From contig CATIRS010000026.1 of the NCBI GenBank assembly GCA_949529985.1, positions 1-64,000 of the forward strand: a stretch of 64,000 nucleotides of DNA, in the 5' to 3' direction. The position numbers and the translations under genes are program-made. Shown here one piece after another: positions 45,549 through 55,277 of this stretch. The notes under the pieces are model-generated. The model saw nothing but the letters and a program-made list of their open reading frames with translations, was not told where the DNA came from and did no database searches. The stretch is from Owenweeksia sp. TMED14 (GTDB lineage Bacteria > Bacteroidota > Bacteroidia > Flavobacteriales > Schleiferiaceae). Numbering within the stretch: the first letter of the stretch is position 1; the number at the start of each line of letters is the position of its first letter.

Positions 45549-45892
45549 AATTAAATGTAGTTAAGGTGAATGAGTAATATTATTCTTTCGTTCTAATGAA
45601 TTGGTAATATTAAGTAAAGTTTATTGAATATAAAATTAAGCTAGAATCTAAAAAGAAAAAAATGAATTACATCATTGATTTACAATGCTTTATAAAAATA
45701 ATGTGTATAATTTTTATTAAATTATTTTATTGCAGTCCTTAATTCAAGCTTTTTTTTCAATTAAGTATCTGATTAAATGGGTTAAAAATTTCCGGATCAT
45801 ATAATTTCGACTGGATATTAATATCATTCTAACTAGTTAATATTGTAATTAATGCGCAAAGACATTCTAGTGAAATTAAAAACCTTTTTAAT
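45549..45892. promoter_or_regulatory. Proteorhodopsin-trpS divergent promoter region
   Basis: This AT-rich gap must hold the promoters of both genes. Two copies of GTAATATTA (45574-45582 and 45604-45612) lie exactly 30 bp apart upstream of the rhodopsin start; the core TAATATTA is palindromic. I cannot place a clear -33/-7 pair. The sequence is AT-rich enough for such repeats to arise by chance. Confidence 0.3.
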
Positions 45893-45922
45893 AAACCCTG
45901 CTAAATGGTGGGGTTTGTTTTT
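45893..45922 (+). promoter_or_regulatory. Candidate trpS leader attenuator
   Basis: AAACCC (45893-45898) and GGGTTT (45911-45916) form a stem followed by GTTTTT, a minimal terminator-like structure ending 33 nt before the trpS start. The loop holds two consecutive Trp codons (TGGTGG, 45906-45911), in frame with an ORF that opens at ATG 45852 (codons 19 and 20). The stem is short, so this is a hypothesis. Confidence 0.35.
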
Positions 45923-45954
45923 ACAAGTCCATTTGGCTTTAGTACCTTCGGTCT

Positions 45955-46929
45955 ATGGCAAGAATTCTTACAGGCATTCAAAGTTCAGGACGTCAGCATT
46001 TGGGGAATGTCCTTGGCGCCATAAAACCAGCAATTAAATTGGCAAATGATGATAAGAATGATGCGTTTTTATTTATCGCAGATTTACATTCTTTGACGTC
46101 GATAAAGGATAAGTTTTTAAGAAAAGAAAACTTATTATCTACCGCTGCTGCTTGGTTGGCATGTGGATTAGATCCTGAAAAAGTTGTTTTTTATGCTCAA
46201 AGTGATCTGCCACAATGCACAGAATTGACATGGTATTTAAATTGCTTTACACCATATCCTATGCTTGCTAATGCGCACAGTTTTAAAGACAAGGCGAATC
46301 GTCTTTCAGATATTAATGCTGGACTTTTTGACTACCCCGTTTTAATGGCTTCAGACATTTTACTTTACAATGCAAATCTAGTCCCAGTAGGAAAAGACCA
46401 ACGGCAGCACTTAGAGATGACTAGAGATATTGCAGAAGCATTTAATCGTCATGTTCAAAAAGATATTTTAGTTATACCAGAGGCTAAGATTGATGAGTCA
46501 GTTATGACTATTCCTGGAACAGATGGACAGAAAATGTCAAAATCTTATGGAAACGTGATTGATGTTTTTCTTCCAGAGAAAGACCTTAAAAAGCAAGTAA
46601 TGTCTATCGTGACAGATTCAATCCCACTGGAAGACTCCAAAAATCCAGATTTATGTAATGTCGTTAAGATATTCAAGCTTATTGCTCCAGCTGATGAAAT
46701 TGCGCAAATGGAGAAAAGTTATCGTACTGGAGGTTATGGCTATGGACACGCAAAGGCTGCGTTATTTCGAGTTCTTCTTGAGACTTTTCGCTCCGAGCGA
46801 TTACGATTTGAAGAGTTAATGCAAACTCCAGATGAGATTTACCGCGCCTTAAATATGGGTGCTGAAAAAGCAAGATATATTGCCGATGAAACATTGATGA
46901 AAGTAAAACAAAGCTTAGGCTTTAGATAG
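45955..46929 (+). CDS. trpS: Tryptophanyl-tRNA synthetase
   Basis: The 324-residue class I synthetase begins MARILTGIQSSGRQHLGN (the HIGH-like motif of TrpRS) and has PVGKDQRQHLE and the KMSKS loop as QKMSKSYGN. It attaches Trp to its tRNA. Its stop is 1 bp from that of the convergent dxs gene. Possible control by a leader hairpin with tandem Trp codons is noted separately. Confidence 0.96.
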   Translation: MARILTGIQSSGRQHLGNVLGAIKPAIKLANDDKNDAFLFIADLHSLTSIKDKFLRKENLLSTAAAWLACGLDPEKVVFYAQSDLPQCTELTWYLNCFTPYPMLANAHSFKDKANRLSDINAGLFDYPVLMASDILLYNANLVPVGKDQRQHLEMTRDIAEAFNRHVQKDILVIPEAKIDESVMTIPGTDGQKMSKSYGNVIDVFLPEKDLKKQVMSIVTDSIPLEDSKNPDLCNVVKIFKLIAPADEIAQMEKSYRTGGYGYGHAKAALFRVLLETFRSERLRFEELMQTPDEIYRALNMGAEKARYIADETLMKVKQSLGFR

Positions 46930-46930
46930 T

Positions 46931-48538
46931 TTATATTTTATTCCTGTGTTGTTCTATAAGATCTTTAGAGTTACCATGCCCAATGAAACTATCTCCATAT
47001 CCTCTCAAACTTAATTGAATATTGTTGCGGTTGTTTTTCGCAAGCCACAATGCTAATGTGGAACCAACGCCTCCTATTACCTGCGCATCCTCCCAAACAA
47101 TCCATTTATAATGATTCTTTGAAAAGACTTCTAGTATTCTAAAATCAATAGGCTTTGCTTTTCTTAAATCAATAACGGAATCTGTCGATTTTGCAAACGC
47201 CAAGGCATCTGAAATTGTAGGTCCTAGGCACCAATGGACTGTTCCTGTTCCTTTTTGAAGAATATCCATCTCTCCTTTTCGTTCTAAAGCCTTTGGCAGT
47301 TTCTTTTCCTTTCCCTTTGGATAGCGGATGATTGACGGCCCAGAATACTTTATCGCGTCAACAATTGCATTTCGCAGTTCCGAATTGTTTCTAGGGGCCC
47401 AAATATGGGTATTAGGGATGCTGCTGAATAGAGCTAAATCAAAAACTCCATGATGTGTAGCTCCGTCCTCTCCAACAATTCCAGATCGATCTAAGCATAA
47501 AATAACAGGGAGATTTTGAAGGGCAACGTCATGAATCCATTGATCAACTGCTCGCTGAGAAAATGTGGAATAGAAATTAACGACAGGCCGCATCCCAGCA
47601 GCAGCCATACCGGCCGCTTGGGTAAGCACATGCTGCTCGGCAATACCTCCATCAAAAAATCGGTTTGGAAATGACTCTCTAAAAACATCAAGACTACAAC
47701 CTGTTGCCATTGCTGCAGTTAGTGCAACTATTCTATTATCTAGGTGAGCTAATTCAATCAATTTATCAGCAAAATGTGTTTGAAAATTATCCTTGTTGGC
47801 TTGATTTTCTGAAAGGCCTAGTTCTTCTATATTTGGCCGGTATGTATTGATATGCAAAACTCTTGGACCCTTGATATTTATTGCTTTTTTTATTGCAATA
47901 TCAAGTTCGGAAATATTATTTCCATTTATATTGCCTTCCAAAAAGTTCCATCCTATGGCCTTGCAAAAGGCTTCATATTGACCATATTCATGCAGTGCAC
48001 CAACATTTTCTTCAATAGCAAATCCGTTGTCGTTAATAATGAGTAGTACATCATCATTATTTGCTCCAGCATCATTTAAAGCTTCAAAGAGCATTCCTCC
48101 GGTAAATGCACCATCTCCTACAACTGCTACTCTATTCCGTTTTATACCTTTTAATTTATCAGCCCTAGCAAAACCAATTAATGCAGATAGAGCTGTGCTA
48201 GAATGGCCCACCCCAAAGGGGTCAAATTCAGACTCTCTTCGGTTAGGGAAACCACTTGGGCCATTTTTTTTTCGATTTAAGGCAAAAACATCAGCCCGGC
48301 CTGTAATGACTTTGTGAATATATGCTTGATGGCCAACATCCCATAGTAAAATATCATTCGGGGTGTCAAGCGCAGTATGTAGAATTAATGTCAACTCAGC
48401 TACACCAATGCTTGATGCCAAATGTCCAGCTTTTTCTTTCGTTGACTGAAGAATGAATTTACGAATGTCTATTGAAGTCTTCTTAAGAGACTCAATATTC
48501 ATTTTCCGTAATTCAGCTAAAGATGGAACGGGTTGCAT
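46931..48538 (-). CDS. dxs: 1-deoxy-D-xylulose-5-phosphate synthase, shortened form
   Basis: The 535-residue protein is about 90 residues shorter than typical DXS (620-640). Thiamine diphosphate motif GDGAFTGGM, catalytic Glu in GIAEQHV, STFSQRAVDQWIHD and the His in DGATHHGVFDL are present, as is the C-terminal transketolase domain. The shortening falls between NVGAL (about residue 180) and GPRVLHI, where the long linker and the DGHD motif normally lie; here the matching segment reads NINGNN. It makes DXP for isoprenoid synthesis. The ORF is intact, so this is an in-frame difference, not a frameshift. Confidence 0.9.
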   Translation of the reverse strand: MQPVPSLAELRKMNIESLKKTSIDIRKFILQSTKEKAGHLASSIGVAELTLILHTALDTPNDILLWDVGHQAYIHKVITGRADVFALNRKKNGPSGFPNRRESEFDPFGVGHSSTALSALIGFARADKLKGIKRNRVAVVGDGAFTGGMLFEALNDAGANNDDVLLIINDNGFAIEENVGALHEYGQYEAFCKAIGWNFLEGNINGNNISELDIAIKKAINIKGPRVLHINTYRPNIEELGLSENQANKDNFQTHFADKLIELAHLDNRIVALTAAMATGCSLDVFRESFPNRFFDGGIAEQHVLTQAAGMAAAGMRPVVNFYSTFSQRAVDQWIHDVALQNLPVILCLDRSGIVGEDGATHHGVFDLALFSSIPNTHIWAPRNNSELRNAIVDAIKYSGPSIIRYPKGKEKKLPKALERKGEMDILQKGTGTVHWCLGPTISDALAFAKSTDSVIDLRKAKPIDFRILEVFSKNHYKWIVWEDAQVIGGVGSTLALWLAKNNRNNIQLSLRGYGDSFIGHGNSKDLIEQHRNKI

Positions 48539-48585
48539 ATGTCAAAAGTAATGTCTGCTCCTTCCATAATTTTATTAAAAAATAC

Positions 48586-51500
48586 TTATAATTCTTTACT
48601 TGCTTTTGCCCAATAGCGCCTTGACCTACCAACTTCTGTTAAGTAAAGCATAACTGGGACAATTACTAAAGTTAGAAAAGTAGCAAATGTTAATCCAAAG
48701 ATTACGGTCCAGCATATTGGCCCCCAAAAAGCAACATTATCGCCTCCAAAATATATTTGAAGATCATTTTGTGAAATAAGGGTATAAAAATTTAAATTCA
48801 TACCTGTAGCTAATGGTAATAGGCCTAAAATGGTAGTGATTGCAGTCAATAAAACTGGACGCAGTCTAGTCTTGCCAGCGAGAACTAATGAAGCTGCCAA
48901 ATCACTCACAGGTAAGCATGCTTCCATAGTTAGCTTTAGTTCTAACTTCTTGCGTTCAATAACCTGATTTGCATAATCGGCTAAAACAATTGCATTATTT
49001 ACGACTACACCAGCCAAAGAAATTATACCAATCATTGTCATGATTATTACAAAGTCCATTCGGAAAATAACAAGTCCAAGTAAAACGCCGATTAATGAGA
49101 GGACTACTGTTGTTAGAATCAAAAATGGTATTCGTGCTGAATTAAATTGACCTACAATAATTAAAAAGATCATGAATACAGCGCCTAGTAAAGCTTTTGA
49201 AAGAAAATTAAATTCTTTTGCTTGTTCTTCTTGTTGCCCCGTAAAAGCGAGTGAAACGCTCTCTGGAAGGTCATAATTTTCAAGTAATGTTTTCATCTCA
49301 GAAACAATTTGATTTGCATTTGCTCCTTCTTTTAAGCCTGAGTAGACAGTAATTATTCTATCGAGATCTATACGTTTTACCGCAGAAAAAGTTGAAGATT
49401 TAGTCGCTGTCGCAATTGCGCTTATTGGCACTTGCTTAATTTTCCCATCACTTTGATCTCTGAAAGTTATTTTTTGATTCATTAGGCTTTCTAGATTATA
49501 TCTATAATCATCCGATAATCGGATATTGATGGGATATTCATCCTCATCATTTTTGAATCGACTTATCTCCTTACCAAATAGCGCGGTTCTCAAAGCATCT
49601 CCAATTTGTCCTGTAGAGACTCCTAAACTTCTTGCTTTTGAACGATCCACAGAGATTGGCAATTCAGGTTTACCAGATTCGACATCTACTTTTAGTTCAT
49701 CATAGCCTTTGACAGAAGAGCTTTTTATAAATCGTTTTACATCTTGTGCTACGGCTAAAACTTCTTCATAGTCAACTCCGGAAACTTCAATATTAATTGG
49801 CGGACCTTGAGGTGGGCCTTGTTCATCCTTCGCTATAACAATTATTGCTCCTGGAACATTAGAGACGCGATCCCGAAGAAGATTTAAAACATCAGAACTT
49901 AACACAGGATTCCCCGTTGAGTCTAATCGATATTTGGTCTCTCGAAAGGCCACAACAATCTTCGACTTATGAGGAGTGGCGGCATTGTCCGGCCCCTGAT
50001 TGGGATCACTTGTCCCTTTGCCTACTTGGGCAATGATTGATTTAACCATATAATTATAGTTTTCGCCATTTGAATTATAAGTGTAAGACTCAAGTATACT
50101 TGATATTTCTCGTTCCAATTCTAATGTCACAATATTGGTCTCTTGGATATCAGTTCCAACGGGTAATTCAACGAAAATGTTTGCCAGATTAGGTTCCGAG
50201 TCTGGGAAGAAAAGAACTTTAGGGGGCAATACAGCCAATAAAATTATCGAGAAAAAAAGGAGCCCGACAGTTCCAAAGAAAGTGGATCGAGCATTTTTTC
50301 CGCGAAGGGAAAATTCTATTAATTGTGTATATTTTTTTTCTATGGCAGGCAATAATTTTGTTTGAAAATACTGCGTCCCAGGATCAAGAATATATAAAAA
50401 GCTTAAAATAAGTATGCCTGCATAAAATAGAATATTACCAAATACAACAGCATCAATCAGGTAATTAATAATAAGCCCTAATACCAACAAGACTAATCCT
50501 ATTGCCGTCCATTTTGGTCGTGCAATTTTATTCTCACTAACCTTCATGAACCTTGCTGCTAAAGTTGGATTTATTACAAGTGCGACAAAAAGGGAAGAGG
50601 AGAGAACAACAATTAATGTGTATGGAAGGAATTTCATGAATTCACCAATTATTCCTGGCCAAAGAGCCAGCGGAATAAAGGCTGCTAATGTGGTTGCTGT
50701 GGATGTTATTATTGGCATGGCAACTTCTGCTGCTCCTAGTTTTGCTGCCTGAATCGGTGTGTAGCCTTGACTTAGAAACCTATATATATTTTCAACAGTG
50801 ACAATCCCATTATCTACTAACATTCCTAAGGCTAATACTAGCGCAAAAAGAACCATGAAATTTAGAGTTACACCCATTGAGTTGAGAATGAAAAAGCTCA
50901 ACAACATACTCAAAGGAATTGCTATTCCTACAAATAGAGCATTTCTTAGTCCCAAGAAAAAAGTTAAAACCAGGACTACTAATAAAACGCCAAAAATGAT
51001 AGAATTCTCTAATTCACTTACTTGATTCTTGGTTTGGGTTGACTGATTATTGGTTATTGACAAGAGAAGGTTACTCGGGAAATAATCTTTTTGGGCAGCT
51101 GAGACAATGTCATTAATATCCTCTGATGCTAAAATTAGATTTTCTCCTGATCTTTTTTTAATATCTAAAGTCACTACTGGATCGTTGTATTGACGAGCAA
51201 ACGATTCACGCTCAATTTCGTCGAATTCAACAGATGCTATATCACGCAAGTAGACTATTGATCCCTTTTCATGTTTCACGATAATATCTTCGATATCTGT
51301 CAATGATTGAAATTCCCCTAAAACTCTGACATTGCGCCTATACCCGTCAACTAATAGGTCTCCACCGGATATTGATATATTCTCATTCTGAATGGCCCCT
51401 GCAATGTCATTAAATGAGACATCTACAGATTCCATGATTGAAAGGTCAACTAAGATTCGAACCTCTTTTTTATCAATACCACGAATATCTACAGCAGAAA

Positions 51501-52050
51501 TTGAGGGAAGATCTTCAATTTCATTTTTTAAATATTCCGCATAATTTTCAAGCTGATCGCTGGTATATTCTCCAGACAGATTGATATTCATTATTGGCAC
51601 TAATTCGCTGATATTGAATCCAAAAACATTTGGATTAGCGGGTAAGTCATTTGGGAAATCTGGGGAAGATCTCGCAGCGTCAACTTTATCTTTCACTTTT
51701 TGGAGTGCTTCAGAGACTTCAACACTAAAATCAAATTCTACTTGTATTGAAGAGTATCCTTGAACTGAAGTTGAGGTTATTTTATCTATTCCTGAAACAC
51801 TATTTAATTCCTTTTCTAAGGGTCGAGTGATCAGCCTCTCTATATCAATAGGAGAGTTCCCAGGGTATGGTGTCCCAACATAAATTGTTGGTTGTGTAAT
51901 TTCCGGGAAGCTTTCTGCCGGCATAGCTCTGTAAGACATTAATCCTGCGACAAGAATAATAATAGTGAGAACACCAACGGTCACTCTATTATTTACCGCC
52001 CAATCTGTTATTGCAAATCGTCTTATTAAATTGTCATTTTCTTCAGCCAT
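48586..52050 (-). CDS. RND efflux transporter, AcrB/MexB (HAE1) family
   Basis: The 1154-residue inner-membrane protein has about twelve membrane segments and two large periplasmic loops. It carries AMPAESFPEI near the N-terminus, the proton-relay region LGMLVDNGIVTVENI (Asp followed by Asn, not Asp-Asp), and a second relay region with VVVNNAIVLADY. It is the pump of a tripartite system; the substrate cannot be read. The gene is last in the tetR-tolC-MFP-RND operon, 2 bp after the MFP gene. Confidence 0.93.
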   Translation of the reverse strand: MAEENDNLIRRFAITDWAVNNRVTVGVLTIIILVAGLMSYRAMPAESFPEITQPTIYVGTPYPGNSPIDIERLITRPLEKELNSVSGIDKITSTSVQGYSSIQVEFDFSVEVSEALQKVKDKVDAARSSPDFPNDLPANPNVFGFNISELVPIMNINLSGEYTSDQLENYAEYLKNEIEDLPSISAVDIRGIDKKEVRILVDLSIMESVDVSFNDIAGAIQNENISISGGDLLVDGYRRNVRVLGEFQSLTDIEDIIVKHEKGSIVYLRDIASVEFDEIERESFARQYNDPVVTLDIKKRSGENLILASEDINDIVSAAQKDYFPSNLLLSITNNQSTQTKNQVSELENSIIFGVLLVVLVLTFFLGLRNALFVGIAIPLSMLLSFFILNSMGVTLNFMVLFALVLALGMLVDNGIVTVENIYRFLSQGYTPIQAAKLGAAEVAMPIITSTATTLAAFIPLALWPGIIGEFMKFLPYTLIVVLSSSLFVALVINPTLAARFMKVSENKIARPKWTAIGLVLLVLGLIINYLIDAVVFGNILFYAGILILSFLYILDPGTQYFQTKLLPAIEKKYTQLIEFSLRGKNARSTFFGTVGLLFFSIILLAVLPPKVLFFPDSEPNLANIFVELPVGTDIQETNIVTLELEREISSILESYTYNSNGENYNYMVKSIIAQVGKGTSDPNQGPDNAATPHKSKIVVAFRETKYRLDSTGNPVLSSDVLNLLRDRVSNVPGAIIVIAKDEQGPPQGPPINIEVSGVDYEEVLAVAQDVKRFIKSSSVKGYDELKVDVESGKPELPISVDRSKARSLGVSTGQIGDALRTALFGKEISRFKNDEDEYPINIRLSDDYRYNLESLMNQKITFRDQSDGKIKQVPISAIATATKSSTFSAVKRIDLDRIITVYSGLKEGANANQIVSEMKTLLENYDLPESVSLAFTGQQEEQAKEFNFLSKALLGAVFMIFLIIVGQFNSARIPFLILTTVVLSLIGVLLGLVIFRMDFVIIMTMIGIISLAGVVVNNAIVLADYANQVIERKKLELKLTMEACLPVSDLAASLVLAGKTRLRPVLLTAITTILGLLPLATGMNLNFYTLISQNDLQIYFGGDNVAFWGPICWTVIFGLTFATFLTLVIVPVMLYLTEVGRSRRYWAKASKEL

Positions 52051-52052
52051 TA

Positions 52053-53195
52053 TTAATAAATTTTAACATTTTCTCCGGACTGAACAGAACGAATTCCACG
52101 GTTTATAATTTTATCTGTATTCGCCAGTCCGCTTAATATTTCTGTCATATTATCATTGGACCTTCCTAGGGTGAGATCACGTCGCATAACGGTTCCAATT
52201 TCTTTATTTTCATATAGGTATAAATAAGTATAATTCACGCCTTTAGTGTCTTGAAGAATCAGTTTATTCGGGATCATAATGGCATCGTTCACATGATAAT
52301 CACTAACCTCTACTGAGGCCATCATATTATCTTTTATAACCTTATTTCCATTGTTTTGAGGAAGATTCACAGAAACGTTAAATGTTCTGCTGCTTGGATC
52401 TATGTAGTCTCCCACTTGGGAAATCCACCCTTCTTTTTTCATTTTTATTGCAGTGAAATTCATATTCACTTTTTGTCCTTTTTTAATGCTAGTAATATAA
52501 TTCTCAGGTATTTGCATTTCCACACTAAGAGGACCATTTCCTACTAGTCGAAGTAGAGGCATTCCTGGGGCCCCATACTCGCCAACTTTTCCATATATCT
52601 TATCAATAACACCTGAGAACGGAGCGCGGACCTCGGTCATATTCAACTGTTTTTTTATTGTCTCAAGACGATTTTCTAAAGATTCAAATTGCATTTTGGA
52701 TTGTAGAAAATCCATTTCGCTCCCCACTTTTTGTTCCCAAAGTCGCGATTGTTTTTCAAACATTGTCTCGGCAAGATTTAATTGAGTAGAAACTTCTTCC
52801 ATCGTGGCCCTAAAAACTTCAGCATCCAATGAGGCCAGAAGCCTACCGGACTTTACTTTATCACCTCCACGGACATATATTCCTTCTATTTTTCCAGCAG
52901 TTTCTGGATATATTTTGATAGATTGATCGGATTTGACAGTTCCATAAACCTTAAATGAATGACTAAATATATCTTGAACGACATCAACCACTGTGACACT
53001 GGCAAATGATCTGGTAGTATCAAGTAGAGCTAGATCATTGTCTATTAGTTGCATTTCTGACTTAACAGTTTGCATAATTAAAGATAGCGAGTCTCGTTTT
53101 TTTGTCAAAGTTTCGATCGAATTTTGACTTGATTTTTGAGAGCACGATGCAACCAGTAAGGCTGTCATTATAATTGGGAGAAGTAGTTTGTTCAT
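52053..53195 (-). CDS. RND periplasmic adaptor (membrane fusion) lipoprotein
   Basis: The 380-residue protein has a lipobox VASC (Cys about residue 18), a coiled-coil hairpin around 110-180 and biotinyl-lipoyl-like sequence (IYPETAGKIEGIYVRGGDKV, then RAPFSGVIDKI). It links the RND pump to the TolC-like channel. Confidence 0.92.
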   Translation of the reverse strand: MNKLLLPIIMTALLVASCSQKSSQNSIETLTKKRDSLSLIMQTVKSEMQLIDNDLALLDTTRSFASVTVVDVVQDIFSHSFKVYGTVKSDQSIKIYPETAGKIEGIYVRGGDKVKSGRLLASLDAEVFRATMEEVSTQLNLAETMFEKQSRLWEQKVGSEMDFLQSKMQFESLENRLETIKKQLNMTEVRAPFSGVIDKIYGKVGEYGAPGMPLLRLVGNGPLSVEMQIPENYITSIKKGQKVNMNFTAIKMKKEGWISQVGDYIDPSSRTFNVSVNLPQNNGNKVIKDNMMASVEVSDYHVNDAIMIPNKLILQDTKGVNYTYLYLYENKEIGTVMRRDLTLGRSNDNMTEILSGLANTDKIINRGIRSVQSGENVKIY

Positions 53196-53245
53196 GTTTA
53201 AATTATTCGAATGTTATAATGATTTTAAAGAGCGATAGATGGATT

Positions 53246-54601
53246 TTAATTTTCTATCTGAAACTTACCTAACGATATCTCAAGCGCAACCTTCTTATTA
53301 AGAGTGTTATTTGCGGATTGCAACATTGATGTTATTGATTGTTGGTATTGATTCGATGCTTGGGCATAGTCCAGGGACGATATGGTTCCTTCAGTTAATT
53401 TTGCATTGGAATTTTTCAGTATTTGTTTTGAAACTTTTGTGCTTTCAACTTGAAGTTGAAATACTTTCAAAGCGTTTGCATATTCAGATCGAGCTTTATT
53501 GTGATTCAAGATCAATACCATTCTAGTATTATCTAATAGAATGTCCAATTCTTTTAATTTTATCTGCTCTTCTTGGATTTTAGCAATCTGTCGTCCTGAG
53601 CTGAAAATAGGAAGAGAAGCCGACACATTCCAGGATGAAAAGTTCACATTATTAGCTTTTAATCCATTGGGGTCAAAAACGTTCGCGTCCTCACTAACAA
53701 ATTGTCGATTTAAATTATATCCGGCATAAACTTTGGGTAAAAATTGTATTTTTTCATTTTGTACGTTAAGGTGCTGGCCAAGTCGGTTTGTTTTCATCAA
53801 CCGGTAATCAACATGCCCAGAAACATCAAATTCTCGATTTAATAAGGCTTTACTGGCGTCTGCTGAAATTAAAAGGGATTCAATTGATGAAGTCAGCTTT
53901 AAATTGGTTTCAGGTGACAAACTACAGTGAAGTATCAAGAGTTGATGAGTTATGAATATCTGGCTTTCTAGATTGAAGGAATTAATTTCGATATTTTTGA
54001 GAATCAACCTAAGTTGATCAACTTCTTGCTTCTCTACGAATCCTTCTTTATACATGGCTTTTAAGCTATTTAAGCTTTTATTTGTGCTTTTAAATGTTGC
54101 TCTAAGGGCTTCCAGGTTTTTTTCAAGAACAATACCTAAATGGTATGCCTGAGAAACCTCTTTTCTTGCTTCAAGCACAGATTTCTCAAAGTTCTCCTGC
54201 TTTTGGTCTTTAAGGATTTTGGAAGCCAAAACAGCAACAATATATGAGCCGTCAAATACCAATTGATTTACACTAATGCCTCCAACAGAGTTATAGCGAT
54301 TACCAAATTGTAATTTGTCTTGAATGCCATCTAGATCAATATCAAAAAATTGCGCGGGTAGCTCAATGTTATCAGTATAGTTTTGACCAATAGAGACCGA
54401 TGGAAGACCTCGTGCTATGTTTTGATAAATCACTTTTTTCGCTGCTGAGCGCTCTAAGGATTGAACTTTAACATTCGCATTATTTTTTAGTGCAAGGTTA
54501 ATGGCATTTTCAAAGCTGAGGTTTTTTTTAATGGTTCCAGTTTGTCCAAAAGAACTAAAGGGCAATAATAAAATAATTAGGATTATTTTTAAATTCTTCA
54601 T
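53246..54601 (-). CDS. TolC-family outer-membrane efflux protein
   Basis: The 451-residue protein has a signal peptide ending near FGQ (about residue 20), then two repeats of the outer-membrane-efflux helical domain (LSFENAINLALKNN; a later repeat near the C-terminus with LDYAQASNQY). It is the outer-membrane duct of the tripartite pump. Its ATG overlaps the TGA of tetR by 4 bp. Confidence 0.9.
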   Translation of the reverse strand: MKNLKIILIILLLPFSSFGQTGTIKKNLSFENAINLALKNNANVKVQSLERSAAKKVIYQNIARGLPSVSIGQNYTDNIELPAQFFDIDLDGIQDKLQFGNRYNSVGGISVNQLVFDGSYIVAVLASKILKDQKQENFEKSVLEARKEVSQAYHLGIVLEKNLEALRATFKSTNKSLNSLKAMYKEGFVEKQEVDQLRLILKNIEINSFNLESQIFITHQLLILHCSLSPETNLKLTSSIESLLISADASKALLNREFDVSGHVDYRLMKTNRLGQHLNVQNEKIQFLPKVYAGYNLNRQFVSEDANVFDPNGLKANNVNFSSWNVSASLPIFSSGRQIAKIQEEQIKLKELDILLDNTRMVLILNHNKARSEYANALKVFQLQVESTKVSKQILKNSNAKLTEGTISSLDYAQASNQYQQSITSMLQSANNTLNKKVALEISLGKFQIEN

Positions 54602-55233
54602 TCGAGAAAAGGTTTGGTAATATTTTTATTTAACTCTAAACAATCATTTAGATAATTAACTCCTCGTTTGGTAGCAATATATTCAACATGCATGACTAGG
54701 CTATTGTTTAATAAAGATGTTCGCAATTCAGGAACATCTAATAGGCTTTCATCTTCGATAATTCCAGTGAGAGAGAAATATCTTAAAAGGGTTATTTTCT
54801 CTATGTCAATTTCACTTTTATAAATGCCTTCAGAGATTCCACGCTCAATGTTTTCTCGACAGGATTTAATTATTGTCTTTTTTCTGTATTGAATTGCCCA
54901 GTTAAAAGTTGACGGATAGTACTTGCGAAGGGCAAAAAAATTCTTTCCAAACTGCTCTAGAATTTTGATCAACATAGATTGATTTGCCAAGATCTCTTCT
55001 ATGGCATTTTTTTTGGATTTTTTTATGGCCGTTAGCTCATTTTTATGAGATTTCATTTTTGATCTAATAGACTGATCTACCAAGTCTGATTTGTTTTGAA
55101 AAAAACTATATAAAGTCTTTTTACTGATAGACATTTCTTTCGATATGTCATCCATTGTGACGGCTTTTAAACCGAACCGTTGAAAAAGCCTCATGGCTCG
55201 TTCGCAAATGGTTGAACATGAATCTCGAATCAT
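54598..55233 (-). CDS. TetR-family transcriptional repressor
   Basis: The 211-residue protein has an N-terminal HTH: FQRFGLKAVTMDDISKEM, then SISKKTLYSFFQNKSDL (recognition helix and the typical TetR YxxFxxK). The C-terminal ligand domain is not recognisable by eye. It lies at the head of the tolC-MFP-RND operon and overlaps tolC by 4 bp, so it probably represses the operon and itself. A matching palindrome is at 55278-55301. Confidence 0.9.
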   Translation of the reverse strand: MIRDSCSTICERAMRLFQRFGLKAVTMDDISKEMSISKKTLYSFFQNKSDLVDQSIRSKMKSHKNELTAIKKSKKNAIEEILANQSMLIKILEQFGKNFFALRKYYPSTFNWAIQYRKKTIIKSCRENIERGISEGIYKSEIDIEKITLLRYFSLTGIIEDESLLDVPELRTSLLNNSLVMHVEYIATKRGVNYLNDCLELNKNITKPFLE

Positions 55234-55277
55234 TTTTAATATTTAAAAAGCAGCAATTGACCGCAAAGATACTGTGG

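Noticed and set aside
45852..46037. 61-codon ORF upstream of and overlapping trpS as a protein gene
   Set aside because: The second half lies in another frame over the conserved start of trpS and has no family resemblance. Only its first 20 codons, with the Trp pair, are kept as a possible leader.
46931..48538. dxs as a frameshifted or truncated pseudogene
   Set aside because: The frame is continuous, with catalytic motifs in all three domains; the size difference is an in-frame contraction in one linker.
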